DNA of 64,000 nt, from positions 1-64,000 of the forward strand of contig NZ_CP118957.1 in NCBI RefSeq assembly GCF_029023825.1. Reading direction: 5' to 3'. Position 1 is the first letter of the stretch. Each line of letters opens with the position of its first letter. The translations under genes and the position numbers were made by a program. This DNA is from Enterococcus saccharolyticus subsp. saccharolyticus (lineage in GTDB: Bacteria; Bacillota; Bacilli; Lactobacillales; Enterococcaceae). Below the pieces are notes generated by a model. The model worked only from the letters and a program-made list of their open reading frames with translations, was not told where the DNA came from and made no database searches. Below are positions 51,337 through 60,757 of the stretch, piece by piece.

Positions 51337-52632
51337 ATGGAGAAAAAAGTTTACGAACAACTCAATGAAACACTTTATAAAGAAGTCTTACCGAATGGTT
51401 TGCGTGTCTTTGTTTTACCAAAACCAGGGTTTCATAAAACCTATGGGCTATTCAGCACTAATTATGGTTCAATTGACAATGAATTTGGTTATGCTGGTGA
51501 AGAAATGACCCGTGTTCCTGATGGGATTGCGCATTTTTTAGAGCATAAATTATTTGAAAAAGAAGATGGCGATGTCTTTCAGCTATTTGGCAAACAAGGA
51601 GCATCTTCCAATGCATTTACAAGTTTTACAAAAACGAGTTATTTGTTTTCGGCGACCGATCATGTCAAAGAAAATTTGTTAACGTTGATTGATTTTGTCC
51701 AAGACCCATATTTTACAAAAGAAACCGTTGAAAAAGAAAAAGGGATTATTGGCCAAGAAATTCAAATGTACGATGATGACCCAACATGGCGTCAATTTTT
51801 TGGTATTTTGAAAAACCTATACCCAAAACATCCGTTGCACATTGACATTGCAGGTACGATTGAAAGTATTGCCGAAATTACAGCAGAAGACTTGTATCAC
51901 TGCTATCACACGTTCTATCATCCAAGCAATATGACTTTATTTGTGGTAGGAAATGTTGATCCAGAAGAAATTTTAGCAATGGTTCGTGACAATCAAGCAA
52001 GTAAAACCTTTGCGGAAATTCGTGAAATTAAGCGTCATTTTCCAGAAGAAACTGCTGCAGATATTGTCCCATTTAGTACCGCGCAAATGCCAGTGAATCG
52101 AACCAAAGTCGTGATCGGCATTAAAGGATTCCAAGCAGACTTACCACAAGAATCTTATGAATTATTGCGTTTTAGAACAGCACTTAATTTATTGTTCCAA
52201 TTGTTAATTGGCAACACCAGCAAAAATTATTTACGTTTGTATAATGAAGGTGTGATTGACGATACGTTTGGCTTTGAATTTTCGTTAGATCGTAGTTTCC
52301 ATTTTGCCGATTTTTCTGGAGATTCGGATAACCCAGATGCTTTTTCAGCAGCAATTGAAGAACTACTGTTGGGCTTTGCAAAAGATCCGGAAGTAAATGA
52401 AGCGAATTTAGTACTTTTGAAGAAAAAAATGCTAGGAAAATATTTCCAATCGCTGAATTCATTAGAATTTATTGCCAATCAATTTACACAAGATTTGTTT
52501 GGTGACGTGACATTATTTGATGTCCCAGAAGTGATTCAATCGATTCAATTAACCGATGTTTTAAATGCCGGGCATCAATTTATTCAAAAAGAAGCATTTA
52601 GTCGTTTTTATTTGTCACCATTAGAAAAATAA
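51337..52632 (+). CDS. M16 family zinc peptidase YfmH/YmfH
   Basis: 431-residue M16 peptidase with an intact zinc site H66-x-x-E69-H70 (GIAHFLEHKLFEKEDG) and a downstream Glu in EKEKGIIGQEIQMYDDD. It likely forms a heterodimer with the inactive upstream homologue. ATG 51337 follows GGAGAGGAA; the frame extends 18 codons into the previous gene. It belongs to the set tied to EF-P modification in B. subtilis. Confidence 0.88.
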   Translation: MEKKVYEQLNETLYKEVLPNGLRVFVLPKPGFHKTYGLFSTNYGSIDNEFGYAGEEMTRVPDGIAHFLEHKLFEKEDGDVFQLFGKQGASSNAFTSFTKTSYLFSATDHVKENLLTLIDFVQDPYFTKETVEKEKGIIGQEIQMYDDDPTWRQFFGILKNLYPKHPLHIDIAGTIESIAEITAEDLYHCYHTFYHPSNMTLFVVGNVDPEEILAMVRDNQASKTFAEIREIKRHFPEETAADIVPFSTAQMPVNRTKVVIGIKGFQADLPQESYELLRFRTALNLLFQLLIGNTSKNYLRLYNEGVIDDTFGFEFSLDRSFHFADFSGDSDNPDAFSAAIEELLLGFAKDPEVNEANLVLLKKKMLGKYFQSLNSLEFIANQFTQDLFGDVTLFDVPEVIQSIQLTDVLNAGHQFIQKEAFSRFYLSPLEK

Positions 52633-52734
52633 GTTTTAAAATTTGTTTGAGACTGCACAATTAGCTATCCTCAACACGTTTTATTTATGGTATTCTAGGA
52701 TATAATGATTTTAAAGACTGGAGAAGATGGACGA

Positions 52735-53616
52735 GTGGGCAATGAACTAATTATTGGAGATCGTTTACGGCAAGCCCGAAGAAAACAAAATATCAGCATC
52801 AATGAATTGCAAAAGCAAACCAAAATTCAAAAACGCTATTTAGAAGCCATTGAACGAGGTGCATTTGATGTATTGCCGGGAGAGTATTATGTACGTTCTT
52901 TTATTCGTGAATATGCAGCAGCAGTAGGCGAGGATGGCGATTATTTAGTCGCAGTTTTTGATGGGAAAGACAGCTTTGAAAAAGAGCCACCTAAACGCTC
53001 GGAACTAGAAAAAGTAAGTGGTTCACGCAAAGCGCAACACGAAGAGACTGTGCGACGTAGAAAGACACTAACTGAATATACGCCAATAGTTTTATTAGGG
53101 TTGGTTGCTTTGACGATTATTACAATTGTCGGCTATATGACCTGGCAAGATCGCCATGCGACACCAATTATTGGCAATCAGAGTCAACCGGCTGTCACTG
53201 TAGACCCATCTCTTGTTTCCAATACCGAAACATCGACTCATGTTTCAAGCGAGAAACAATCAAGTGAGTCTGAACTTGAAAAAAAGTTGTCAATCAAACG
53301 TGAAGAATCGACACAATCAGATGCAATTTTTACCATTTCCGGAGCAAAGAATCCTCTTGAGTTGACGTTTGTAGGGAAAAAGGATCGTTGTTGGATAGGT
53401 GTATTGGTAAATAATGACTACGTGTTTCAACAAACATTAACACAAGATGAAGAAGCAACAATGACTTTACCAGAAGGTGTCACCGAAGCAATGGTTACTT
53501 TAGGAGAAAGTGCAAATGTTGAGGTGAAAGCCGATGGAGAAGTGGTGGATTTTAATGATTCAAAATTTGCTATGCTGCAAAAAAATCTTCATTTCACGAT
53601 TTCTTATCAAGAGTAG
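52735..53616 (+). CDS. rodZ: RodZ-like cell-shape protein (YmfM)
   Basis: 293 residues: N-terminal Cro-type HTH (GDRLRQARRKQNISINELQK, RYLEAIERGAFDVLPGEYYV), a basic linker, one TM (about 116-137), a Ser/Glu-rich outside linker and a C-terminal DUF4115 beta domain. RodZ links MreB or the elongasome to the membrane. I choose GTG 52735 with GGAGAAG upstream; the ATG at 52705 overlaps a -10 box (TATAAT, 52701-52706), so it would not be in the transcript. It lies upstream of pgsA as in Bacillus. Confidence 0.85.
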   Translation: MGNELIIGDRLRQARRKQNISINELQKQTKIQKRYLEAIERGAFDVLPGEYYVRSFIREYAAAVGEDGDYLVAVFDGKDSFEKEPPKRSELEKVSGSRKAQHEETVRRRKTLTEYTPIVLLGLVALTIITIVGYMTWQDRHATPIIGNQSQPAVTVDPSLVSNTETSTHVSSEKQSSESELEKKLSIKREESTQSDAIFTISGAKNPLELTFVGKKDRCWIGVLVNNDYVFQQTLTQDEEATMTLPEGVTEAMVTLGESANVEVKADGEVVDFNDSKFAMLQKNLHFTISYQE

Positions 53617-53656
53617 TTGTTTTTTGTAACCGAGACGAAAGAAAAGGGGAACGTAA

Positions 53657-54238
53657 GTGAATTTACCAAATAAGTTAACTGTTTTAAGAATTTTTATGAT
53701 ACCAATTTTTATCGTGATTTTAGCGATACCATCCCTAGACTGGGGAACGCTGACAGTGGGATCTGTGGAATTAGAAGTGACCCATTTAGTGGCTGCAATT
53801 ATTTTTGCGATAGCAAGTTTTACTGATTGGTTGGATGGTTACATTGCTCGTGCGCGTGGCTTAGTCACTAACTTTGGGAAATTTGCTGATCCATTAGCAG
53901 ATAAAATGTTGGTGATGACAGCATTTATTATGTTAGTCGAATTAGGAAAATCACCTGCATGGATCGTGGCGATTATCGTTTGCCGTGAATTAGCTGTGAC
54001 TGGCTTACGACTATTGTTGGTTGAAGGTGGCGAAGTAATGGCAGCTGCCTGGCCAGGGAAAATCAAAACAGCCACACAAATGTTGGCAATTATTTTCTTA
54101 TTAGTGGATAATGTCCCATTTAATTTAATCGGTGTACCCGTAGATCAAATCATGTTGTATATTTGCTTAATCGCAACCATTTATTCAGGTGTAGATTATT
54201 TTGCGAAAAATACAGCGGTATTCAAAGGTTCAATGTAA
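53657..54238 (+). CDS. pgsA: CDP-diacylglycerol-glycerol-3-phosphate 3-phosphatidyltransferase
   Basis: Membrane enzyme making phosphatidylglycerol phosphate, the committed step to phosphatidylglycerol. 193 residues with the CDP-alcohol phosphotransferase motif in DWLDGYIARARGLVTNFGKF followed by ADPLADK, holding the metal-binding aspartates. Several TM helices are visible. It starts at GTG 53657 behind AAGGGGAA. Its position between rodZ and cinA is conserved. Confidence 0.96.
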   Translation: MNLPNKLTVLRIFMIPIFIVILAIPSLDWGTLTVGSVELEVTHLVAAIIFAIASFTDWLDGYIARARGLVTNFGKFADPLADKMLVMTAFIMLVELGKSPAWIVAIIVCRELAVTGLRLLLVEGGEVMAAAWPGKIKTATQMLAIIFLLVDNVPFNLIGVPVDQIMLYICLIATIYSGVDYFAKNTAVFKGSM

Positions 54239-54242
54239 AAAG

Positions 54243-54277
54243 AAAGTCAAACATCTTTGCGGTGTTTGGCTTTTTTA
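54243..54277 (+). terminator. Terminator after pgsA
   Basis: Stem AAAGTCAAACA with TGTTTGGCTTT (one G-U), then T6. Confidence 0.85.
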
Positions 54278-54363
54278 GTGTAAACGACTTTCTTTGCGAA
54301 ATTTCTTCAATGCTTTAAAATAAAAAGGGTAAAACGACGTATATTAGAGTAGGAGTGTGACAC

Positions 54364-55608
54364 ATGAAGGCAGAAATTATTGCAGTAGGAACCGAGTTGT
54401 TATTGGGGCAAGTAGTCAATACAAATGCGACTTTTTTATCAGAAGAATTAGCAGGATTAGGCATTGATGTTTATTATCATAGCGTGGTAGGTGATAATGC
54501 AGAACGTTTGGAATCATTGCTAGAGTTAGCAGATCAACGTAGTGAATTGATTGTTTTGTGTGGGGGCTTAGGACCCACCGAAGACGATTTAACCAAACAA
54601 GTCACAGCAGCGCATGTAGGGCAAGAATTAGTGCGCGATGAAGTAGGGTATCAAAATTTACTATCATTTTTTGAAAAACGCCAACGCCCTATGACGGAAA
54701 ATAATCTTTTGCAAACGTTAGTTTTTAAAGAAGGTATTTCATTGCAAAATAGCGCTGGTTTAGCGGTAGGTATCTTTTATACTTCTATTAAGGGAAATCA
54801 TTACTTACTACTTCCAGGCCCCCCTAGCGAGCTAAAACCGATGTTCTATCACGAAGTCGTACCTTTGCTTCAAAAACAATTCCAAAAAGAAGAACAATTA
54901 ATTTCTCGTGTGTTACGTTTTTATGGGATTGGTGAATCACAATTAGTTACGGACTTAGCAGATTTGATTCAAGGCCAAACGAATCCTACGATTGCGCCTT
55001 ATGCAAAACCAAATGAAGTAACGTTGCGTTTAACGGTCAAAACAACCGATGAAACCGAAGCAATCACTCAACTGGATGTATTAGAAGCAGTCATTCAAGA
55101 ACGAGTCGGCGAATTTTTCTATGGTTATGGCGAGGAAAATTCATTGGCCAATGTCGTGGTTGATTTATTAAAAGAAAAACAGCAAACTTTAACAGCCGCA
55201 GAAAGTCTCACAGCAGGCGCTTTTCAGTCAGCATTAGGAGATATTTCTGGTGTTTCTGAAGTGTTTTTGGGTGGATTTGTCACATATTCTGCACAAACAA
55301 AAGCGAATTTTCTAGGAATTGATCGCGACTTTTTAGAACAAGTTGGCACAGTGAGTCAAGCATGTGTTGAACAAATGGCTCTGCATGCACGCAAATTGGC
55401 ACAGACAGATTATTCAGTAGCTTTTAGTGGGGTAGCTGGACCAAATGAATTAGAAGGGCAACCAGCGGGAACTGTGTGGATTGCTTTAGCAAGTGAGCAA
55501 GGTGTCCATAGTCAAAAATACCATTTTAGTAGAGATCGCAGTTACATTCGTCATAGTGCAGTAATGGCAGGACTTGATTTGCTTCGTCGAGAACTTTTAA
55601 ATAAATAG
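54364..55608 (+). CDS. cinA: CinA family protein (nicotinamide-nucleotide amidase)
   Basis: 414 residues: an N-terminal MoCF-like domain ([45 protein letters not shown]) acting on pyridine nucleotides, and a C-terminal amidase domain ([35 protein letters not shown]) that recycles NMN. In streptococci CinA is competence-induced and directs RecA to the membrane. The usual cinA-recA order is kept. The ribosome site is AGGAGTGTGA. A LexA box lies directly after its stop. Confidence 0.95.
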   Translation: MKAEIIAVGTELLLGQVVNTNATFLSEELAGLGIDVYYHSVVGDNAERLESLLELADQRSELIVLCGGLGPTEDDLTKQVTAAHVGQELVRDEVGYQNLLSFFEKRQRPMTENNLLQTLVFKEGISLQNSAGLAVGIFYTSIKGNHYLLLPGPPSELKPMFYHEVVPLLQKQFQKEEQLISRVLRFYGIGESQLVTDLADLIQGQTNPTIAPYAKPNEVTLRLTVKTTDETEAITQLDVLEAVIQERVGEFFYGYGEENSLANVVVDLLKEKQQTLTAAESLTAGAFQSALGDISGVSEVFLGGFVTYSAQTKANFLGIDRDFLEQVGTVSQACVEQMALHARKLAQTDYSVAFSGVAGPNELEGQPAGTVWIALASEQGVHSQKYHFSRDRSYIRHSAVMAGLDLLRRELLNK

Positions 55609-55609
55609 G

Positions 55610-55660
55610 CGAATGTTTGTTCGCATGTTTGTTGCTTTTTATAAGAATAAAGGGTATGAT
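55610..55660 (+). promoter_or_regulatory. recA promoter with LexA (SOS) box
   Basis: LexA box CGAATGTTTGTTCG (55610-55623), one mismatch from the Gram-positive consensus CGAACNNNNGTTCG. Promoter -35 TTGCTT (55632-55637), 17-bp spacer, -10 TATGAT (55655-55660). The box lies just upstream of -35, which fits SOS repression. Confidence 0.85.
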
Positions 55661-55718
55661 AGATACATGAAGAAAAACATGTAATTGACATGATTTGAAT
55701 ATAAGGAGGATTATCCGA

Positions 55719-56759
55719 GTGGCAGATGATCGTAAAGCAGCCTTAGATGCTGCATTGAAAAAGATTGAAAAGAATTTCGGTAAAGGCGCAGTAATGAAAC
55801 TTGGTGAAAAAGCAGATCAACGTATCTCAACTATTCCAAGTGGTTCATTAGCACTGGATGTCGCATTAGGTGTAGGTGGATTCCCACGAGGGCGTATCGT
55901 AGAAGTCTATGGACCAGAAAGTTCTGGTAAAACAACGGTTGCTTTACATGCTGTTGCAGAAGTTCAAAAACAAGGTGGAACTGCCGCATTTATTGATGCA
56001 GAGCACGCTTTAGATCCTCAATATGCAGAAAAATTAGGTGTAAATATTGATGAACTATTACTTTCTCAACCAGATACTGGTGAACAAGGTCTAGAAATTG
56101 CCGATGCATTAGTATCAAGTGGTGCTGTTGATATTGTTGTTATTGACTCAGTAGCAGCCTTAGTACCACGCGCTGAAATTGATGGTGAGATGGGTGATGC
56201 TCACGTTGGTTTACAAGCACGTTTGATGTCTCAAGCATTACGTAAACTTTCAGGAACAATCAACAAAACAAAAACAATTGCCTTATTCATTAACCAAATT
56301 CGTGAAAAAGTTGGGGTAATGTTTGGGAATCCAGAAACAACACCTGGTGGACGTGCCTTAAAATTCTATGCGACAGTCCGTTTAGAAGTACGTCGTGCTG
56401 AACAATTAAAATCTGGAACAGATATTATTGGGAACCGCACAAAAATTAAAGTGGTAAAAAACAAAGTAGCGCCACCATTTAAAGTAGCCGAAGTTGATAT
56501 TATGTATGGCGAAGGAATTTCTCAAGTTGGGGAATTATTAGATATGGCAGCTGAAAAAGACATCATTGATAAAAGTGGTGCATGGTATTCATATAAAGGT
56601 GACAGAATTGGACAAGGTCGTGAAAATGTCAAAAATTATATGAAAGATCATCCAGAAATGGTTGCTGAAGTTTCTGCACGTGTTCGTGATGCGTACGGTA
56701 TTGGTACAGGCGAAACGTTAGTGGAAGAAGAACAGGAAGAACTTCCGGTAGAAAAATAA
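55719..56759 (+). CDS. recA: Recombinase RecA
   Basis: ATP-dependent strand-exchange protein and co-protease for LexA. 346 residues with Walker [10 protein letters not shown] near 66, [20 protein letters not shown], loop L1/L2 regions ([27 protein letters not shown]) and the acidic tail [11 protein letters not shown]. It starts at GTG 55719 behind AAGGAGG; the frame extends a few codons earlier without support. SOS-controlled from the box upstream; a terminator follows. Confidence 0.98.
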   Translation: MADDRKAALDAALKKIEKNFGKGAVMKLGEKADQRISTIPSGSLALDVALGVGGFPRGRIVEVYGPESSGKTTVALHAVAEVQKQGGTAAFIDAEHALDPQYAEKLGVNIDELLLSQPDTGEQGLEIADALVSSGAVDIVVIDSVAALVPRAEIDGEMGDAHVGLQARLMSQALRKLSGTINKTKTIALFINQIREKVGVMFGNPETTPGGRALKFYATVRLEVRRAEQLKSGTDIIGNRTKIKVVKNKVAPPFKVAEVDIMYGEGISQVGELLDMAAEKDIIDKSGAWYSYKGDRIGQGRENVKNYMKDHPEMVAEVSARVRDAYGIGTGETLVEEEQEELPVEK

Positions 56760-56768
56760 GCAGTTATG

Positions 56769-56809
56769 ATACGGTAAGAGCCTGTTAGAGGTTCTTATCG
56801 TATTTTTTA
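56769..56809 (+). terminator. Terminator after recA
   Basis: Stem ATACGGTAAGAGCC (56769-56782) with GGTTCTTATCGTAT (56790-56803, two G-U), then T6. Confidence 0.87.
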
Positions 56810-56877
56810 TACGAAAAAAAAGCGAAAATTAAACAATGGTAGCGCATGCGTTTTCGTTGAACATCGCCTTTTTTAAG

Positions 56878-56906
56878 TTGACACTCTTCCTTACAAACAT
56901 TAGAAT
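56878..56906 (+). promoter_or_regulatory. Strong sigma-A promoter for rny
   Basis: Consensus -35 TTGACA (56878-56883), 17-bp spacer, -10 TAGAAT (56901-56906). The -10 lies inside the left arm of a 20-bp inverted repeat. Start of transcription is expected near 56913, about 110 bases before rny. Confidence 0.82.
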
Positions 56907-56969
56907 AAAATTGTGTGTATAACACACATATGCAAGTAGGCATATTGATAATTTTATTCTAATGTTTGT
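56893..56969. repeat. 77-bp inverted-repeat structure over the rny promoter
   Basis: Perfect 20-bp arms (56893-56912 and 56950-56969, tip ACAAACATTAG) enclose two small hairpins, GTGTG/CACAC (56913-56927) and ATATGC/GCATAT (56928-56945), giving a cloverleaf-like fold. It could be an operator, a cruciform or a MITE-like relic. Confidence 0.85.
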
Positions 56970-57024
56970 TTATCAAAAAACTACAAATTGAAAATAAGAA
57001 AGATAGTATGGAGGTGATTCATCA

Positions 57025-58581
57025 ATGGGACTTAACATTCTCCTCGCTATCATCGGATTAATTGTCGGTCTATTCGCTGGTATTTTTGTCACAAATTCTC
57101 GCCATGAAAAAGCTGTGAACGGCGCGAAAAATACTGCAGAAGGTATTTTAACTACTGCCAAAAAAGAAGCAGAGACTTTACGAAAAGAAGCGTTGTTAGA
57201 AGCTAAGGAAGAAAATCAAAAGTACCGATCAGAAATTGAAAGTGAGTTGAAAGAAAGCAGACTTGAGCTAAAATCACAAGAAAACCGCTTACTACAAAGA
57301 GAACAATTACTTGATCGCAAAGATGATTCTTTGGAAAAACGTGAACATTCGTTGGCTAATAAGGAACATAAAGTCAGTGAAAAACAACAATTAATAGACG
57401 AGCGAGAAAAAGAAGTTGAAAAACTAATTGGCGAACAACAAGCAGAATTAGAACGAATTGCTGCATTGTCTAGAGAAGATGCAAAAGACATCATTATGAA
57501 AGCAACCGAAGAAGAGTTGAATCATGAATTAACGGTTATGGTAAAAGAATCCGAACAACGTGCCAAAGAAGAAGCTGACCGCAAAGCGAAAAACTTGCTT
57601 TCATTAGCGATTCAACGTTGTGCAGCAGACCAAGTATCAGAAACAACCGTCTCTGTTGTAACCTTACCAAATGATGAAATGAAAGGCCGAATCATCGGTC
57701 GTGAAGGAAGAAATATTCGTACGTTAGAAACATTAACAGGCATCGATTTAATTATTGATGACACACCAGAAGCAGTTGTGTTATCTGGTTTTGATCCAAT
57801 TCGACGCGAGATTGCTCGTATGACATTAGAGAAACTGATTCAAGATGGACGTATTCATCCAGCGAGAATCGAAGAAATGGTTGAAAAATCACGGAAAGAA
57901 ATGGATGAACGCATTCGCGAATATGGTGAACAAGCAGCCTTTGAAGTTGGTGCGCATACTTTACATCCAGATTTAATCAAGATTTTAGGACGTTTACGCT
58001 TTAGAACAAGTTATGGTCAAAACGTCTTGAATCACTCAATCGAAGTGGCGAAGTTAACAGGCGTGTTAGCTGCTGAGTTGGGTGAAGATATTCAATTAGC
58101 AAAACGTGCAGGTTTATTACATGATATCGGAAAAGCACTCGATCATGAAATTGAAGGTTCTCACGTACAAATTGGTGCAGAACTAGCTGCGAAATACAAA
58201 GAAAATCCAGTGGTAATCAATGCCATCGCTTCTCACCATGGCGATACAGAAGCAACTTCTGTCATCTCTGTCTTGGTAGCAGCAGCTGATGCCTTGTCTG
58301 CGGCTCGTCCGGGAGCACGTAGTGAATCACTTGAAAACTATATTCGTCGTTTAGAAAACTTAGAAAATATTTCAAACAGCTTTGCCGGTGTTGCCTACAG
58401 TTTCGCTGTTCAAGCCGGTCGTGAAGTGCGTGTGATGGTTAAACCAGAAGAAATCTCAGATATGGATGCTGTTCGTTTAGTACGAGACATCCGTAAGAAA
58501 ATTGAAGATGAACTGGATTATCCAGGAAATATTAAAGTAATCGTCATTCGTGAGACACGAGCAACTGATTACGCTAAATAA
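57025..58581 (+). CDS. rny: Ribonuclease Y
   Basis: Membrane-tethered endoribonuclease that starts mRNA decay in Firmicutes. 518 residues: N-terminal TM (about 3-23), a long coiled coil (about 30-200), KH domain ([20 protein letters not shown] near 222) and HD domain with the metal motif [12 protein letters not shown] near 370 and ASHHGDTEA. The ribosome site GGAGGTGAT is strong. The promoter upstream is overlaid by an inverted repeat. Confidence 0.97.
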   Translation: MGLNILLAIIGLIVGLFAGIFVTNSRHEKAVNGAKNTAEGILTTAKKEAETLRKEALLEAKEENQKYRSEIESELKESRLELKSQENRLLQREQLLDRKDDSLEKREHSLANKEHKVSEKQQLIDEREKEVEKLIGEQQAELERIAALSREDAKDIIMKATEEELNHELTVMVKESEQRAKEEADRKAKNLLSLAIQRCAADQVSETTVSVVTLPNDEMKGRIIGREGRNIRTLETLTGIDLIIDDTPEAVVLSGFDPIRREIARMTLEKLIQDGRIHPARIEEMVEKSRKEMDERIREYGEQAAFEVGAHTLHPDLIKILGRLRFRTSYGQNVLNHSIEVAKLTGVLAAELGEDIQLAKRAGLLHDIGKALDHEIEGSHVQIGAELAAKYKENPVVINAIASHHGDTEATSVISVLVAAADALSAARPGARSESLENYIRRLENLENISNSFAGVAYSFAVQAGREVRVMVKPEEISDMDAVRLVRDIRKKIEDELDYPGNIKVIVIRETRATDYAK

Positions 58582-58584
58582 TCA

Positions 58585-58619
58585 AAAAGGCATCCTCTAA
58601 AAAGAGGGTGTCTTTTTTC
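58585..58619 (+). terminator. Terminator after rny
   Basis: Hairpin AAGGCATCCTCT/AGAGGGTGTCTT with AAAA loop (G-U pairs), then T6. Confidence 0.87.
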
Positions 58620-58647
58620 ATGTTATACTACAAGAAGAGGTGATTTT

Positions 58648-58863
58648 ATGCGTAAAAACGACCAACAATTCATTAAAACTCATCCGTATCTCCATCTTAT
58701 TTTGGTGATGATTGTGGCTAGTCTTATTGGCATAACGATTGAATATGTCATCAATCAAGATTTTATTGGTTCGGGTTTTTTTACAAGTCTCATTTTATTA
58801 CTGATTGAAATGTTACGAATACGAAAAAAAGAGACACATCACAAATTAGATAAACAGAAGTAG
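58648..58863 (+). CDS. Small membrane protein, unknown function
   Basis: 71 residues with two hydrophobic segments (YLHLILVMIVASLIGITIEY and a second, FTSLILLLIEML), polar ends, and a basic C-terminus (RIRKKETHHKLDKQK). AGAGGTGA lies before the ATG, so it is probably real. I do not recognise it. It is followed by a terminator and stands alone. Confidence 0.65.
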   Translation: MRKNDQQFIKTHPYLHLILVMIVASLIGITIEYVINQDFIGSGFFTSLILLLIEMLRIRKKETHHKLDKQK

Positions 58864-58864
58864 G

Positions 58865-58901
58865 AGCGTGGCTTTGTTTTTAAGACTTGCCATGCTTTTT
58901 C
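58865..58901 (+). terminator. Terminator after the small membrane gene
   Basis: Stem AGCGTGGC (58865-58872) with GCCATGCT (58889-58896, one G-U), then T5. Confidence 0.8.
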
Positions 58902-58932
58902 AGTGTAATAGGCAATAGGCAGGAGGTATCAC

Positions 58933-59369
58933 ATGAAAAGTAAAATCGGCTTAATCTTAACCTGGGGAATGATAATTAGTGGGGCGTTAGGTTTTATTGT
59001 ATTTGGTAATAAAGAAGGTCGCTTCAAATACTACCAAGATGGATTAAGTATAATCATTCAAAATCAAACCAACCCTTGCAGATTAATGTCTTACAATCAG
59101 AAGCGGAACAAATTTTGTTTTCAATGAACGTATCACCACACACTATTCACAGTGTAACCAACCAAAATATTTTGCCTAATGATCAAGATATGTCTGTGAT
59201 TATAGATTATAAATTCTCTGGAGAAACGCATCGTTTACAAGGTTTTCCCTATATTGATTCAATGGAAACGAAATATGTGTTGGAATTAGAATTTAATGAA
59301 AACGGAGAAGTTTTTTCTTCCGGATTAGGAGATGGACGTGTCATTTTAAGAGATAACGTATTGGAATAA
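58933..59369 (+). pseudogene. Frameshifted gene for a small anchored or secreted protein
   Basis: The first frame encodes a signal or anchor helix (IGLILTWGMIISGALGFIVF) and then GRFKYYQDGLSIIIQNQTNP, after which the second frame continues LQINVLQSEAEQILFSMNVS to a stop at 59367-59369. Joining them needs one extra base in the CCCTTG near 59073-59078 (CCCTTTG would fuse the frames), giving about 145 residues. AGGAGG precedes the ATG. Either a recent mutation or a sequencing error. Function unknown. Confidence 0.7.
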
Positions 59370-59407
59370 ATGATGAAGACTTATTCCAAATAAAAATTGC
59401 TTATCCA

Positions 59408-59509
59408 TGTTATAAAATGTAACATCAAAAGTTATAATTTTCAGATTATTTTCACTTTTTATGTAAAAACACTAGATTTACTGAAAAAGTGATGTTATGA
59501 TTTCTAACA
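59408..59509 (+). promoter_or_regulatory. amtB control region: two GlnR boxes and a CodY-like box
   Basis: Two perfect matches to the GlnR/TnrA consensus TGTNAN7TNACA: TGTTATAAAATGTAACA (59408-59424) and TGTTATGATTTCTAACA (59493-59509). Between them AATTTTCAGATTATT (59436-59450) matches CodY at 13 of 15. The second GlnR box contains a possible -10 (TATGAT), which fits direct repression when nitrogen is plentiful. Confidence 0.85.
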
Positions 59510-59526
59510 TAAAAGGAGGCGGTACT

Positions 59527-60744
59527 ATGGATACAGGAAATATTGCATTTATCTTGCTATGTGCGGCACTAGTTTTTCTTATGACGCCAGCATTAGCATT
59601 CTTCTACGGGGGGTTAGAACGAAGAAAAAATATTTTAAACACAATGATGATGGTTATCGCAACCATTGGACTAGCATCCGTCTTATGGATTATTATTGGG
59701 TATTCGTTATCATTTAGTGGTGAAAATTCATTTGTTGGAAACTTTGATAAAATGTTCTTTAATGGGGTCACTGCAGAAGATGCAGGGGGGATTCCAGAAT
59801 CATTATTTGCAGCATTTCAAATGATGTTTTCAATTATTGCTGCAGCGATCATTACAGGTTCAGTAGTAGGTCGTATGCGTTTTTCAGCAATTTTTACATT
59901 TATTGCATTTTGGTTAATCTTAATTTATTATCCAATGGCTCATATGGTATGGGGCGGCGGATTTTTACATCAAATTGGTTCGATTGACTTTGCCGGTGGG
60001 AACGTGGTGCATATTAGTTCAGGATTTGCGGGATTAATTTTAGCAATCGTTGTTGGTCGTCGTCGCGAGTTCCACCAATCGGAATATCGTCCACACAATA
60101 TTCCATTCATCGTATTAGGTGCTGGTTTATTATGGTTTGGTTGGTTTGGTTTCAATGCAGGTTCTGCTTTAGCAGCAGATGGTTTAGCAGTTCATGCGTT
60201 ATTAACAACGAATACAGCGGCAGCAAGTGCGATGTTATCATGGATGTTAGTTGAAAAATTAATGATTGGTAAACCAACAATTGTTGGTGCGTGTACTGGT
60301 GCGATTGTCGGTTTAGTTGCAATTACACCAGGTGCTGGTTTTGTTTCTCTATGGTCTTCATTTATTATTGGTGCAATTACGAGTCCGGTTTGTTATTACT
60401 TTATTTCAAAATTAAAACATCGTTTAGGATTAGACGATTCACTTGATGCATTTGGTTGTCATGGTGTTGGTGGTATCATGGGAGGAATTTTAACAGGAAT
60501 CTTCGCTGATCCAGCAATCGGTGGCTACAGTGGTTTAGTTTATGGCGAAACATCATTATTCATTGCACAAGTCTTAAGTATCGTATTCACACTTGTTTAT
60601 GTAGGGATTATCAGTTACATTATTATCTTTGTTATCAAGTTAGTAATGCCAATCCGTGTAACAGAACAAGAAGAAGCTTTAGGGATGGATAACACAGAAC
60701 ATGATGAAACAGCCTACCCAACATTTATGGGCTTAGATTCTTAG
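59527..60744 (+). CDS. amtB: Ammonium transporter
   Basis: Trimeric Amt/MEP channel for ammonium uptake. 405 residues with about eleven TM segments; signature FYGGLERRKN near 24, WGGGFLHQIGSIDFAGGNVVHISSG with the family DFAGG motif, and the pore histidines in AFGCHGVGGIMGG. ATG 59527 follows AAAGGAGGCGG; the frame begins ten codons earlier over the GlnR box. It is co-transcribed with glnK, its gate. Confidence 0.97.
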   Translation: MDTGNIAFILLCAALVFLMTPALAFFYGGLERRKNILNTMMMVIATIGLASVLWIIIGYSLSFSGENSFVGNFDKMFFNGVTAEDAGGIPESLFAAFQMMFSIIAAAIITGSVVGRMRFSAIFTFIAFWLILIYYPMAHMVWGGGFLHQIGSIDFAGGNVVHISSGFAGLILAIVVGRRREFHQSEYRPHNIPFIVLGAGLLWFGWFGFNAGSALAADGLAVHALLTTNTAAASAMLSWMLVEKLMIGKPTIVGACTGAIVGLVAITPGAGFVSLWSSFIIGAITSPVCYYFISKLKHRLGLDDSLDAFGCHGVGGIMGGILTGIFADPAIGGYSGLVYGETSLFIAQVLSIVFTLVYVGIISYIIIFVIKLVMPIRVTEQEEALGMDNTEHDETAYPTFMGLDS

Positions 60745-60757
60745 GAGGAGTGAGCGT

